DNA from: Candidatus Binatia bacterium
GTDB taxonomy: Bacteria; Desulfobacterota; Binatia; HRBIN30
Direction: 5' to 3'
Length of the DNA stretch: 64,000 nt
NCBI GenBank assembly: GCA_026004215.1
Contig: BPIR01000002.1
Span: 733,844 to 797,843 of the forward strand
The notes beneath the pieces were generated by a model, which was given only the letters and a program-made list of their open reading frames with translations, did not search any database and was not told the origin of the DNA. The translations under genes and the position numbers were made by a program. Below are positions 35,106 to 43,659 of the stretch, in pieces; within the stretch, counting starts at the first letter, position 1, and each line of letters starts with the position of its first letter.

Positions 35106-37343
35106 TTACATTTGCTGGTAGCGCTCGCGCAGTCGCTGCCGCACGATTTCCGCTAGCGTGTTGACCACGAAGGTGACCACGAACAACAACAGCGCAGCGA
35201 GAAACAGCACCCGGTACAACGTGCTCGCATACGGCGCCTCGGGAATTTCCACCGCAATGTTCGCGGACAAGGTCCGCATCCCGGTGAAAATATTCCATTC
35301 CATCACGGGAGTGTTGCCGGTGGCCATGAGCACGATCATCGTTTCGCCGACGGCGCGGCCAAATCCAATCATGACCGCAGAAAAGATTCCCGGACTCGCT
35401 GCGGGAAGCACCACCCGCATCGCCGTTTGCCACGGTGTGGCACCCAGCGCCAACGACGCAGAGACCAAACGTTGCGGTACGTTGGACAACGCCTCCTCCG
35501 TGATCGCAAAGATCAGCGGAATGACCGCAAAACCCATGGCCAGACCCACCACAACGCAGTTCCGCTGATCGAACCGCGCGCCTAGTGTATCGCTAAGCCA
35601 GTGCCGGAAATCGCCCCAAAAGAGGACCCGTTCGAACCAACCGCTCGCAGCCCAACAACCGATACCCAAAGCGCACAACGCAACGCCAGCCGCCACGACC
35701 TCGAAACCGTGCGGTAATCCCCCCCTCCAAGAGCGCGGCGCAAAGAACCATGCGGTTCCCAGAAGAGCAATCATGAGCGGGGCGCCCACCAGCGCGAGCA
35801 GAAAACCAGGCATGTGCCGTTCCAGCGCTGGGGCCAACACCAAGCCGGCGACGAATCCCAGCACCACGCTGGGCAACGCCGCCATGACCTCCACCGTGGG
35901 CTTCACCACGTTGCGCACCGCAGGGGGACTGAAGAGCGCCGTGTACAACGCGGCTAAGACCGCGATCGGCACAGCGAACAACAAGGCATACACCGTACCT
36001 TTGACTGTACCGAACAGCAGCGGGGTCAAACTAAACTTCGGCTCGAAGTCGTCGGTCCCTCCCGTGGACTGCCAAACATACTCCGGCACTGCATAACCCT
36101 CGTACCAAACCTTACCGAATAAAGTCCGCAGCGTAATCTCGGGGTGAGGGTTGTGGATGCCCCAACTGAGCAGTCCGCCATCCCGGCTCAAGGCAATGAT
36201 CCCATCTGCTTTGGGAGCGAGCACGGCCCCGACCAACGGGGGGCTATCGAGATCGAGCTCGCACAAGGTTTGCTCCGAGGTCGAATGCCGCAAGGCGATG
36301 TTCCCCTGCCGATCCGTCGTCACGAACCCTTTGTCGCGCTGCGATACATGGATCCATGCAACCGGAGCGCGATGGGGAACGAACAGGTGGATGCGCTCGA
36401 GTTGCCAACCCGAACGGTCGGCACTGCCGCGCACCGGCTGCCAAACGGACACCCGACCCAGTTGATCCCCGACGACAAATGCCTGGTCTCCGAGCAAGTA
36501 CGCGAGCGCGGTCACCGGGATTGGCTCGCCGTTCGTGGCGGAACGTTCATCCACTCGAACAGGGGAGGCCGGGTCGCTCAAGTCCCACATTTGGATTCCG
36601 CCATCTTCCCGGCCCACCAAGAGTCGGTCGCCTCGCCCATTGAGCACCAGCACGTTGCCTTGCACGGTGGCCACAGTGACGCGTCCCTCAGCGGATTCTT
36701 CTTCGCCAAACAAACTGGTCGAGGCACGGCGCCACCACAACTGGACCGTCCCTCCCCCTCCAAGCCAGGCCACGGTGACGTTGCCGTCGCGAACTACGGA
36801 AGCAGCAAAGACCGCCGGCGTTTCTTGCGAAGACACCAGCGGCCACTGTCCGAGGAGATCCACCTTTGCATCGAGCCGACGCGTGCCCGCATCGTACTGG
36901 GGCTCTATGCGCAACCGCAGCGCCAACAAATGGCCGTCGTCTCTCCACAGATAGATCTGATCCGGGCCCACCCGCAGCGCCGACCGGACCTGCTGACCTT
37001 CTGTCTGCGGCAACTGCAACCGCTGGAGAAGCGCCCCATCCCGCAAACGAAAAAACTCCATCACCCCATTGGCCCGAATGATTTGCGCGGACTCGCGGTA
37101 TTCGTCGGTACTGACATTCACGATTTGCGGATGCACAGGTATGGCAACTCGATCCACACCCACAACACGCGCACCGCGGGCGAGGGGCCAAGTTTCCGTG
37201 CCCAAGAACACCAGCATGGTCACAATGCTGGCAACCGTTGCGAGCCCGCCCAAAGCCACCACAGCGCGGGCCGCCAAATCGGTCCAGCGCCGCCGAACTG
37301 TCCGAGCAGCCCACAACGCGGCGCGTGCGGCTTCGGTTTGCAC
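35106..37343 (-). CDS. pstC: Large phosphate permease PstC with periplasmic insertion
   Basis: A 745-residue permease, intact. The first helix (AVVALGGLATVASIVTMLVF) is followed by a ~350-residue beta-rich extracytoplasmic insertion with propeller-like repeats (GGIQMWDLSDPASPV, DQLGRVSVWQPV, DRQGNIALRHSTSE). The remaining five helices then carry the EAA loop ASLALGATPWQTAMRVVLPAA. Short PstC proteins lack the insertion; long ones are known in Vibrio- and Pseudomonas-type systems. GTG 37343 has AGGGAG upstream. It lies 9 bases before pstA. Confidence 0.9.
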   Translation of the reverse strand: MQTEAARAALWAARTVRRRWTDLAARAVVALGGLATVASIVTMLVFLGTETWPLARGARVVGVDRVAIPVHPQIVNVSTDEYRESAQIIRANGVMEFFRLRDGALLQRLQLPQTEGQQVRSALRVGPDQIYLWRDDGHLLALRLRIEPQYDAGTRRLDAKVDLLGQWPLVSSQETPAVFAASVVRDGNVTVAWLGGGGTVQLWWRRASTSLFGEEESAEGRVTVATVQGNVLVLNGRGDRLLVGREDGGIQMWDLSDPASPVRVDERSATNGEPIPVTALAYLLGDQAFVVGDQLGRVSVWQPVRGSADRSGWQLERIHLFVPHRAPVAWIHVSQRDKGFVTTDRQGNIALRHSTSEQTLCELDLDSPPLVGAVLAPKADGIIALSRDGGLLSWGIHNPHPEITLRTLFGKVWYEGYAVPEYVWQSTGGTDDFEPKFSLTPLLFGTVKGTVYALLFAVPIAVLAALYTALFSPPAVRNVVKPTVEVMAALPSVVLGFVAGLVLAPALERHMPGFLLALVGAPLMIALLGTAWFFAPRSWRGGLPHGFEVVAAGVALCALGIGCWAASGWFERVLFWGDFRHWLSDTLGARFDQRNCVVVGLAMGFAVIPLIFAITEEALSNVPQRLVSASLALGATPWQTAMRVVLPAASPGIFSAVMIGFGRAVGETMIVLMATGNTPVMEWNIFTGMRTLSANIAVEIPEAPYASTLYRVLFLAALLLFVVTFVVNTLAEIVRQRLRERYQQM

Positions 37344-37364
37344 CCCGTTCTCCCTATTCCCGTC

Positions 37365-38340
37365 TCACTCCAGCTTTGCCCGCTCTGCCTGCACAACCTT
37401 TGCAGGCAGCGGCAAGTAACCATCCTTCACCACGATTTCTTGGCCTTCCTTCGAAAGCACGAACTTCAGGAACTCCCGCACCAACGGATCCAAGGGCTTC
37501 CCAGGCTCTTTGTTGATGTACACGAACAAAAAGCGCGCTAGAGGGTAACTTCCCTTGTACACATTCGCTGCGCTGGGTTCCACTGGCGGCACACCCTCTT
37601 TGGGCGCGAGCGGGAGTGCTTTCACCCCGGAAGTGCGATAACCAATGCCGCTGTAGCCAATACCGGCAGGGTCTTCACTCACGCCTTGCACGACAGAGGC
37701 AGAACCCGGCTGCTCCTTGACCTCATCCTTGAAGTCTCCTCCGCCGAGGGCATGCTCTTTGAAAAAGCCGTAAGTACCCGACGCCGAATTTCGACCGTAC
37801 AGACTGATCCGCCGATTTTCCCACACGCCCGTAAGCCCGAGCTGTCCCCAGAAATCAATCGAATGGGGATGACCTAAACGGCGGGTTTTCGAGAAAATGG
37901 CGTCCACCTGGGGCAAGCTCAACGAAGAAATCGGGTTGTCCTTGTGGACGTACACGGCCAAGGCGTCCACGGCTGTTTTGATCTCGGTGGGCTTGTAACC
38001 AAACTTGGCCTCGAACTGATCGCGCTCGGTTTCTTTCATCGGGCGTGACATCGGGCCTAGTTGTGCCGTGCGCGCAATCAAAGCCGCCGGAGCCGTGCTC
38101 GATCCTTTTCCTTCGACCTGAACCTTCACGTTCGGGTACACTTTGGCAAACCCCTCGGCCCAAAGCGTCATGAGGTTATTCATCGTGTCGCTGCCCACAC
38201 TGTTGAGAGCGCCACTGACCCCGCTGACGCGCTCATACGCAGGCAGTCGCGGGGTCAACCTGCACCAACTCTTCCGCATGCACACGTGCCGCAAGAAGCG
38301 CAGCAGCGACGACCATCCACAATCTCTGTCTCGAGTCCAT
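37365..38340 (-). pseudogene. pstS: Phosphate-binding protein PstS, signal peptide out of frame by one base
   Basis: The start ATG 38340 has AAGGAGGG upstream and encodes the signal peptide [22 protein letters not shown]. After EELVQVDP the frame runs into a stop, while the mature protein ([62 protein letters not shown]) continues one base over. Deleting one base of the G4 run at 38251-38254 joins them. All phosphate-binding motifs are kept, so a consensus error is the simplest reading. It sits between the porin and pstC. Confidence 0.85.
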
Positions 38341-38382
38341 CGAAGCCCTCCTTTTTGTTCCAACCTTCGAGTTCGCTTCCGG

Positions 38383-39834
38383 CTAAAAAATCACCTGAAG
38401 CTGTGTTCGCGCTTCCAGATCCTGCCGATCTGGTCCCTGAGGCACCTGGGAGACGACTTCTCCAACGTCCGCCTGTACTTTCAGGGCATGCTGCCAGATA
38501 AACCAACTGATCGCACCGCGGTACTCCTCCTGGCGATTCCCTGGCCCATCGGGATCCACCCGCGCATAGCGGGCCGCAACTTCGACCGTGCGAGGTATCA
38601 CGAAGTAACCCGCTTGCACATTGAATCCGTGCGTTTGCGTCGTCCCCCGCGGGGCACCGAACGAAGTTCGCGTCGTTGCCGGCTGGCCAAAGAGCGCATC
38701 CGTGATCGTTAGCCGTGGCGTTTTGTCGTCCCGCGTCTCGAAGAAGTAGTCTCCCAAAAGGGATGCACCTTCCCACTTGAAGTGAACGTCGGCGGTGGCC
38801 CGGTGATATTCCGCTTCCGAGATGGTCACGGTGGTGCGCTGGCCAATTTGCGAGGTAATGACTTGGCTCGGGTCACGAGGGTCCGGAAACGACGCCGTCA
38901 GCGCCGACACCGACGAGGAACGGGCGCGAACGACATTGAAAACGTACCCACCCCCGATACCCACTACGGGATGGGGAGTCTGCTCTACAGTCCGATTCCG
39001 AATACTTCATGGGGCCCAATGGCATCCAGTACACCCGCGCGGCGCCCATGTGATCCGAATCTTCTTTGTCGGCCCGGTTTCGCCCCGTTCCGTTGAACAC
39101 CCCTGCGGCATATTCGAGCCACGGCTTCTCTGCTCTCGCCCAGAGCACCGTGCACGCTCACGCCCTGGTCGCGGACCAGCGAAAATCTCGTGTTCGTGAT
39201 TGCCCGATCCACGAATTGCAACGCCCCAGACGAGGTGAGCTCCGAACGGTTGAACGGGACCTTGTATTGGCCAACTTGCAACGGCGGCAAAGGGGAAGTA
39301 CGCAACGTCCACGAAGGCGTCGTCCAACTCCGGCCGTTGCGTGTTCGCCGCACTGTCGTGCCCCCCCACCCAATCGGCTTGCAACTTGTACTTGAGCCAC
39401 GGGTAAAACGCATTGCCATTCAAGAACAACTTGAAGCGGCGAATGCGGAACAGCGAGTTTGCGCTGGAGCCCGGCACGTCCGGGTCCAAATACGTGTACC
39501 GCACCTGCAAGCGGTTGCCCAGCGCCATCGAAAACCGCGGCTTTTGTGTGTCCTCGCCGTAAGCTGCCGGCGCGGTCTCGCTGCTGCTCCACTGAAATCC
39601 CGATCCTACTTTGTAGCTAGGCCCGGCACTGCCGGACGTTTTTGTAACTGTGCCGCCCGCCGCCGGCGTTTCGGTCTGCGTTGCAGATTGGCGCAACTCC
39701 GCACGGCAGCGAGAGGCTTCCTCGGCACTCAAAATCCCTTTTTGCTGCAACGTATCGCACAGGGTGCCTGCGCGAACCTCTTGCCAGGCCACCAACGTGG
39801 CCGCGCATACGACCAAGACCTGCCTCGATTTCAT
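38383..39834 (-). pseudogene. Phosphate-selective porin (OprP/OprO type), three frameshifts
   Basis: Outer-membrane porin of ~480 residues at the head of the pst operon. ATG 39834 follows AAGGAG. A signal peptide and a short helical DTLQQKGILSAEEASRCR arm precede the barrel (LQVRYTYLDPDVPGSS, FRIRRFKLFLNGNAFYPWLK, VGQYKVPFNRSELTSSG, YAAGVFNGTGRN, HGFNVQAGYFVIPRTVEVAARYA, terminal [11 protein letters not shown]). The frame changes near 39280, 39140 and 38990 without loss of family sequence and with no internal stop in the joined frame. A Pho-box-like site lies 65 bases upstream. Confidence 0.8.
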
Positions 39835-39898
39835 CACGCTCTCCTTTTCCGAAAACGACAGAATGGAGACACGAACTACACGGAAAGCGTGATGAGAA

Positions 39899-39927
39899 GC
39901 TTACGTTTGTGTTACAAAACCGTGAAA
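39899..39927 (-). promoter_or_regulatory. Pho-box-like site upstream of porin-pst operon
   Basis: Read on the minus strand: TTTCACG, 4 bases, TGTAACA, 4 bases, CGTAAGC, three related heptamers with an exact 11-base period, the arrangement of PhoB direct repeats. It ends 65 bases before the porin start and is the only promoter-sized gap before pstS-pstC-pstA-pstB-phoU-phoB-phoR. Confidence 0.75.
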
Positions 39928-39962
39928 TCGCTCTGGATGTGAGGAGTTCGATTCCGAGCTCG

Positions 39963-40366
39963 CTATTCCCTCGAAAGAGGATTGGCGACTCGTGCCCCGC
40001 ACCGCCGAGCATCCAGCTTGTAGCCAACGCCGCGCACGGTCACGATCGCGCTCCCCGCGCCCTTGCGGCCACCCAAATGCGTCCGCAGCCGCCGAATGTG
40101 GACGTCAATCGTTCGTCGGTTCCACCGCGTCCGCCTCGCCCCAAACGGCCGCAATGATCTCCTCGCGACGCCAGTACCCGGTTCGGATGGCGCAGCAGCA
40201 ACACCAAGATCTCGAATTCCCGCAAGTACACTTGCACGGGCTCGCCATCCACGGTCACTTCGTATGCGTCGAGGTCGGCACAAATCGCGCCGCACTGCAG
40301 CACCTCGCCGCTCCCGGTTCCGGCATCACCTGGTACGCCCCATTCTTGCGATTCAGACCGGCGCAT
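39963..40366 (-). pseudogene. PhoB-like DNA-binding domain without receiver, two frameshifts
   Basis: About 130 residues joined across three frames: YEVTVDGEPVQVYLREFEIL, LLRHPNRVL, then EEIIAAVWGEADAVEP, then TIDVHIRRLRTHLGG and SAIVTVRGVGYKLD. This is a winged helix of the OmpR/PhoB class. There is no upstream receiver domain: the ATG at 40366 follows the exbD stop by 1-2 bases. It may be a stand-alone regulator of the Pho/TonB genes. The shifts (near 40175 and 40110) again interrupt otherwise conserved sequence. Confidence 0.6.
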
Positions 40367-40369
40367 GAC

Positions 40370-40808
40370 TCAAGAACCCCCCGCCGCCAAAGGTTTTGTC
40401 AGGGGCGCAATGGTGACGGCTCCGGCCTCCCGCGCCACATCCATCGCTTGCACCACCGCGCCGTACGCCACTTCATCTCCCGCGGTTACGAACAGAACAT
40501 GGTCATCTCGCGCCGCAAACATTCGCGGCAACCGCTCGCGCAGCTCATCGAGCGTCATGGCTACCCCATTGACCTCCACGCTTGCCCCTGAGAAGTCGAC
40601 ACGTAACACCAGCGGGGCTTCCGACTCGTTGGGTTGCTGGACCTCCACCTTTCTCCTGCTTCGGGGTATGCACCCAAAACTTGCGGTCCAACAACGGCGT
40701 GACGACCATGAAGATGATCAGCAACACCAGCACGACATCCACCAGTGGCGTGACATTGATCGTGGGTGCGGGTTGCTTCCCCTTGGGAGTTCCCACCTGC
40801 ATTGCCAT
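40370..40808 (-). pseudogene. exbD: ExbD/TolR-family protein (second copy), one frameshift
   Basis: Proton-channel partner of TonB. The first frame has MAMQVGTPKGKQPAPTINVT and the ExbD helix PLVDVVLVLLIIFMVVTPLL with its essential aspartate, to HTPKQEK. The second continues VEVQQPNESEAPLVLRVD and the periplasmic domain to AITIAP-like end. The shift lies at an AAAGG context near 40655. Two consecutive exbD genes after exbB is common where heteromeric channels form. Confidence 0.78.
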
Positions 40809-40811
40809 GCA

Positions 40812-41263
40812 TCATCCTCCCTCCGGCGGATCGCCCGCGCTCCCCTTGCGCTGGTTCACCAGAAGCGAAGCTCCGGGGAAACCAGCTTGCTGCACGCTGG
40901 CTAACACCTCGCGCACCTTCGACCACGCGACCCCCGCGTCCGCACGCACCACCACGCGCCGGTTCGCATCGCTCTGCCGCAACCCGAAGAGCACGTCCGT
41001 GGATCTCTTCGCCTTCGAGCTTCTGCTCGCCAAAGTAGGTCTCCCCCGAGCGGGTGACCGTGAGAGACCATGGATCCAGCGTGGCTTTGTGTTCCGGGTC
41101 CGCATGGTACACCCGCGGCAGTTCCACTGGCCGCTCCTTCCTGCATCTGCGGAACCACCACCATGAAGATGATCAGCAGCACGAGCACGACGTCCACGAG
41201 CGGCGTCACGTTGATTTCCGGTTCTACGGCGGCGTAGTGGCCGCGTAAGCTGCGCCGCTTCAT
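40812..41263 (-). pseudogene. exbD: ExbD/TolR-family protein (first copy), two frameshifts
   Basis: It starts at ATG 41263, overlapping the exbB stop by 4 bases. The sequence is MKRRSLRGHYAAVEPEINVT, then the channel helix PLVDVVLVLLIIFMVVVPQ, then after a shift near 41125 VELPRVYHADPEHKATLDPW and GETYFGEQKLEGEEI. After a second shift near 41000 it reads TDVLFGLRQSDANRRVVVRA and ends GDPPEGG. All conserved ExbD features can be followed through the shifts. Confidence 0.75.
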
Positions 41264-42034
41264 GCCAACAGCTCTCCTCCGACAGCGATGCTCGGCGATC
41301 CGTTCGCGACCCGCGGACAACCGCCAGCGGCCGGCGCCGCCGCTGGCGCCGTCACCGCCAACTTGCCCGACGCCTCCAAGTCCTCGATCTGGTCGAGCAA
41401 CTCGCCGAGCGCATTTTTGAGCTGCATTTCCTCGGCGTTGGCCCGCGCCGACAGAGAAATTGTACGCCAGCACCGCCGGAATCGCGACGGTGAGCCCGAG
41501 TGCGGTCTCCACCAAAGCTTCGGAGATGCCTCCCGCCACGGCTGAAAGCCCACCGCTGCCTGTGTCCGCAATTCCCTGGAACGCCGAGATGATTCCCAGC
41601 ACCGTGCCCAGCAAACCGACGAACGGCGCGATCGAGCCCACGGCGGCTAAGACGGTAAAGCCGCGCCGCAGCTCCGCACCCACCTGCTCCAAGTACCGCT
41701 CCATGTGGCGTTGCGTCTTCTCCAAGGGGCTCAGGCCGCCGGCGTGGTGGTGCGTTGCGTGAAAGTATGTCTCCAAACCTGCGCCCATCACACGCGCCAA
41801 GTACCCTCGCGAGAAGGCTTTGCTCTTCTCCGCGACCGCCCGTAAGTTACCTTCCGCGCGGAGCGGACGTACTACGCGCGCGAAGCGCCGCGACGTCCAT
41901 CGCGACCACGTGAACGTAAGCAGACGCTCCAAGAAAACCATGAGCGACAAAAAGCCCATGACCAACAACGTGCCCGCCACAATGAGTGCGGGCGCACCCA
42001 TGTGCTGCCAGAGCTCTTGCCAAGTGAACTGCAT
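41260..42034 (-). pseudogene. exbB: ExbB/TolQ-family proton channel, one frameshift
   Basis: ATG 42034 follows GGGAGGG. There are three membrane helices: ALIVAGTLLVMGFLSLMVFLE, then FTVLAAVGSIAPFVGLLGTV (the family block) and ALGLTVAIPAVLAYN. The frame then shifts by one base near 41460 and continues LSARANAEEMQLKNALGELL to a Pro/Ala-rich tail. It forms the inner-membrane motor with ExbD and TonB. In the unshifted frame the reading would run on into exbD, an artefact of the shift. Confidence 0.8.
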
Positions 42035-42047
42035 GAACGGTCCCTCC

Positions 42048-42794
42048 CTACGCTTGCAATTTGAATGGAATCTGGATGATCCGGTACACCGTGATGGGCT
42101 TGCCTTGGTACACGGCCGGCTTGTATCGCCACTGCCGCACGGCACTCACGGCTGCAGACACAAACGGTTCTTCTCCCCGCAGTACCGAGACATCGGCCAC
42201 CGATCCATCGGTGGCAATCACGACTTTCAACACCACTACGCCCGTTCGGCCCTCGGCCCGCGCTTCTTGCGGATACGCCGGCGGACGATTGCTGGGTAGC
42301 GGCGCCGGCGGGTCCGCATTCTCCGGCAGTGCAATCGCTTCCACGACGTTCGCCCCCGCCACTCCACCTTCACGTCCGGCAGGATCGCCCCCCAAGGCGG
42401 GATCGCCCACCACCGCCACACCTTTATCTTCCGATGGGTCCGCCTCCCGCGGTGCCTCTTTCGGCATCTCCTTCGGTGCAACCAGCGGTTTCGGGGGCGG
42501 AGCCGCTTCCACCTTTCGCACTTTCAAGCGCTTCGGGATCACCGGGGCGGCTGCAACGGGTGCCGGTTCTGCGACCGGCCGCGGCGGCGGTTCGACCTTG
42601 GGAGGTACCAGCTCCTGAAAGGTCACCTCCCGCGGCTTTTCGGGTTCCGGGCGTTCCGGCGGGGTCGGCGGCAGCACAACCAGGGCGTAAAAAATGGCGG
42701 CGTAACCGCCCAGCGCAAGCAGCGCCGCCAGCCACCAATTTTGGCGAGGGGCCGGGCCCTCCACATCGTAGCCGCCAAAAGCTCCCCAGCTCAT
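42048..42794 (-). CDS. tonB: TonB energy-transducing protein
   Basis: A 248-residue TonB, intact. One N-terminal helix (WWLAALLALGGYAAIFYALVV), a Pro/Glu/Lys-rich periplasmic spacer (PPTPPERPEPEKPREV), and the C-terminal TonB fold, RPPAYPQEARAEGRTGVVVL to RQWRYKPAVYQGKPITVYRI. I prefer ATG 42794 to GTG 42821 because a -10-like GATACA at ~42827-42833, spaced behind the Pho-box-like site, would put transcription near 42820. It is the first gene of tonB-exbB-exbD-exbD and probably serves the TonB receptor at 47.2-50.0 kb. Confidence 0.88.
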   Translation of the reverse strand: MSWGAFGGYDVEGPAPRQNWWLAALLALGGYAAIFYALVVLPPTPPERPEPEKPREVTFQELVPPKVEPPPRPVAEPAPVAAAPVIPKRLKVRKVEAAPPPKPLVAPKEMPKEAPREADPSEDKGVAVVGDPALGGDPAGREGGVAGANVVEAIALPENADPPAPLPSNRPPAYPQEARAEGRTGVVVLKVVIATDGSVADVSVLRGEEPFVSAAVSAVRQWRYKPAVYQGKPITVYRIIQIPFKLQA

Positions 42795-42843
42795 TTCCGA
42801 TGCCGTCGTCGAGTTGCGCACGGACTGATGTATCGCAGAAATT

Positions 42844-42872
42844 TCCTACGGCGCCGTGAAAAGAACGTTACG
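42844..42872 (-). promoter_or_regulatory. Pho-box-like site upstream of tonB
   Basis: Minus strand: CGTAACG, 4 bases, TTTCACG, 4 bases, CGTAGGA, again three heptamers at an 11-base period, built from the same words as the porin site. A -10-like GATACA follows about ten bases after the last repeat, the geometry of PhoB-activated promoters. Confidence 0.72.
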
Positions 42873-42981
42873 AATTCTTTAAACCTGCGCGGAGCATCAA
42901 CGCCGCGTGAAGCCCTGTATCCACCGTCGCGTCCGGGCGGTTGCCTGCTGTCGCAACTCGGGCGCGCACGTGCGCCTCGGC

Positions 42982-43572
42982 TCAATCTCTATAGTACGAG
43001 AGCATCTTTACCTGCCCGGAAAACTCCACCACGCTTCCGGGTTCCAACTCGACCGTCTCGCCCTGGGCGTCGCGGAAGCGCAGCTTCGGATCCCGATACA
43101 AAGTGTAGCCCGCCCGCTGTTCGACCTTGTCGGGCAGTTCTACCTCCTCGAACTTCAACGAGCCCATTGGACAGGCAGCCATCAAAGCCGCGAGCGCGTA
43201 TGCGCTCTTCGTCCGATGCAAGCGGGTGAAGTACTCCGCTTTCGCCGGTGGCATGGTCACCAACGGTTCGCCCACCGGCACCGATCCTGGAAGAATCACG
43301 TTGCGGTACTCATCCTCCGTTACCAGCACTGCCAAGAGCCGATCTCGATCCTGCTGGCACAGTGCAGTGGCAACATCCTGCAAGAGTCGCCGGACAGCCA
43401 CCGGGCCCGATGCAGGCTGCACCGTTTCCGCCGAGGCCGAGCGTGTTTCGCCTCGGCCGCAGGCAACACCCGTCGCGACACAGAGCCACAGCACCAGCGC
43501 CGCTTGGGTCCTGCGCCCGGCTGCCTTCGCCCCTATCCTGTCTTCCCTTCTCGTTTTCCTCATTTTCCGCAT
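42982..43572 (-). CDS. Lipoprotein, Pho island
   Basis: A 196-residue predicted lipoprotein. ATG 43572 starts a basic stretch (MRKMRKTRREDR), a hydrophobic core QAALVLWLCVATG and the lipobox-like TGVAC. The mature part reads VRRLLQDVATALCQQDRDRL, ALMAACPMGSLKF and ELEPGSVVEFSGQV. I do not recognise the family; it resembles small periplasmic binding or assembly proteins. It lies between the beta-helix gene and the tonB promoter. Confidence 0.68.
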   Translation of the reverse strand: MRKMRKTRREDRIGAKAAGRRTQAALVLWLCVATGVACGRGETRSASAETVQPASGPVAVRRLLQDVATALCQQDRDRLLAVLVTEDEYRNVILPGSVPVGEPLVTMPPAKAEYFTRLHRTKSAYALAALMAACPMGSLKFEEVELPDKVEQRAGYTLYRDPKLRFRDAQGETVELEPGSVVEFSGQVKMLSYYRD

Positions 43573-43659
43573 GGTCCTTGCTTCTCCAACTCCGCGCACA
43601 GAAAAGTGGCGGGGCGCCGCCGGCACCCCGCCACTCCAGAGCATCCGCCGAAAGACGAG

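Noticed and set aside
36144..37541. Long rightward open frame of 465 codons
   Set aside because: Opposite-strand shadow of pstC and pstS, His/Arg/Pro-rich.
40901..42145. ExbB-ExbD fusion protein
   Set aside because: The continuous frame arises only from the one-base shift in exbB; the correct ExbB tail and the ATGA-coupled exbD start are readable in their own frames.
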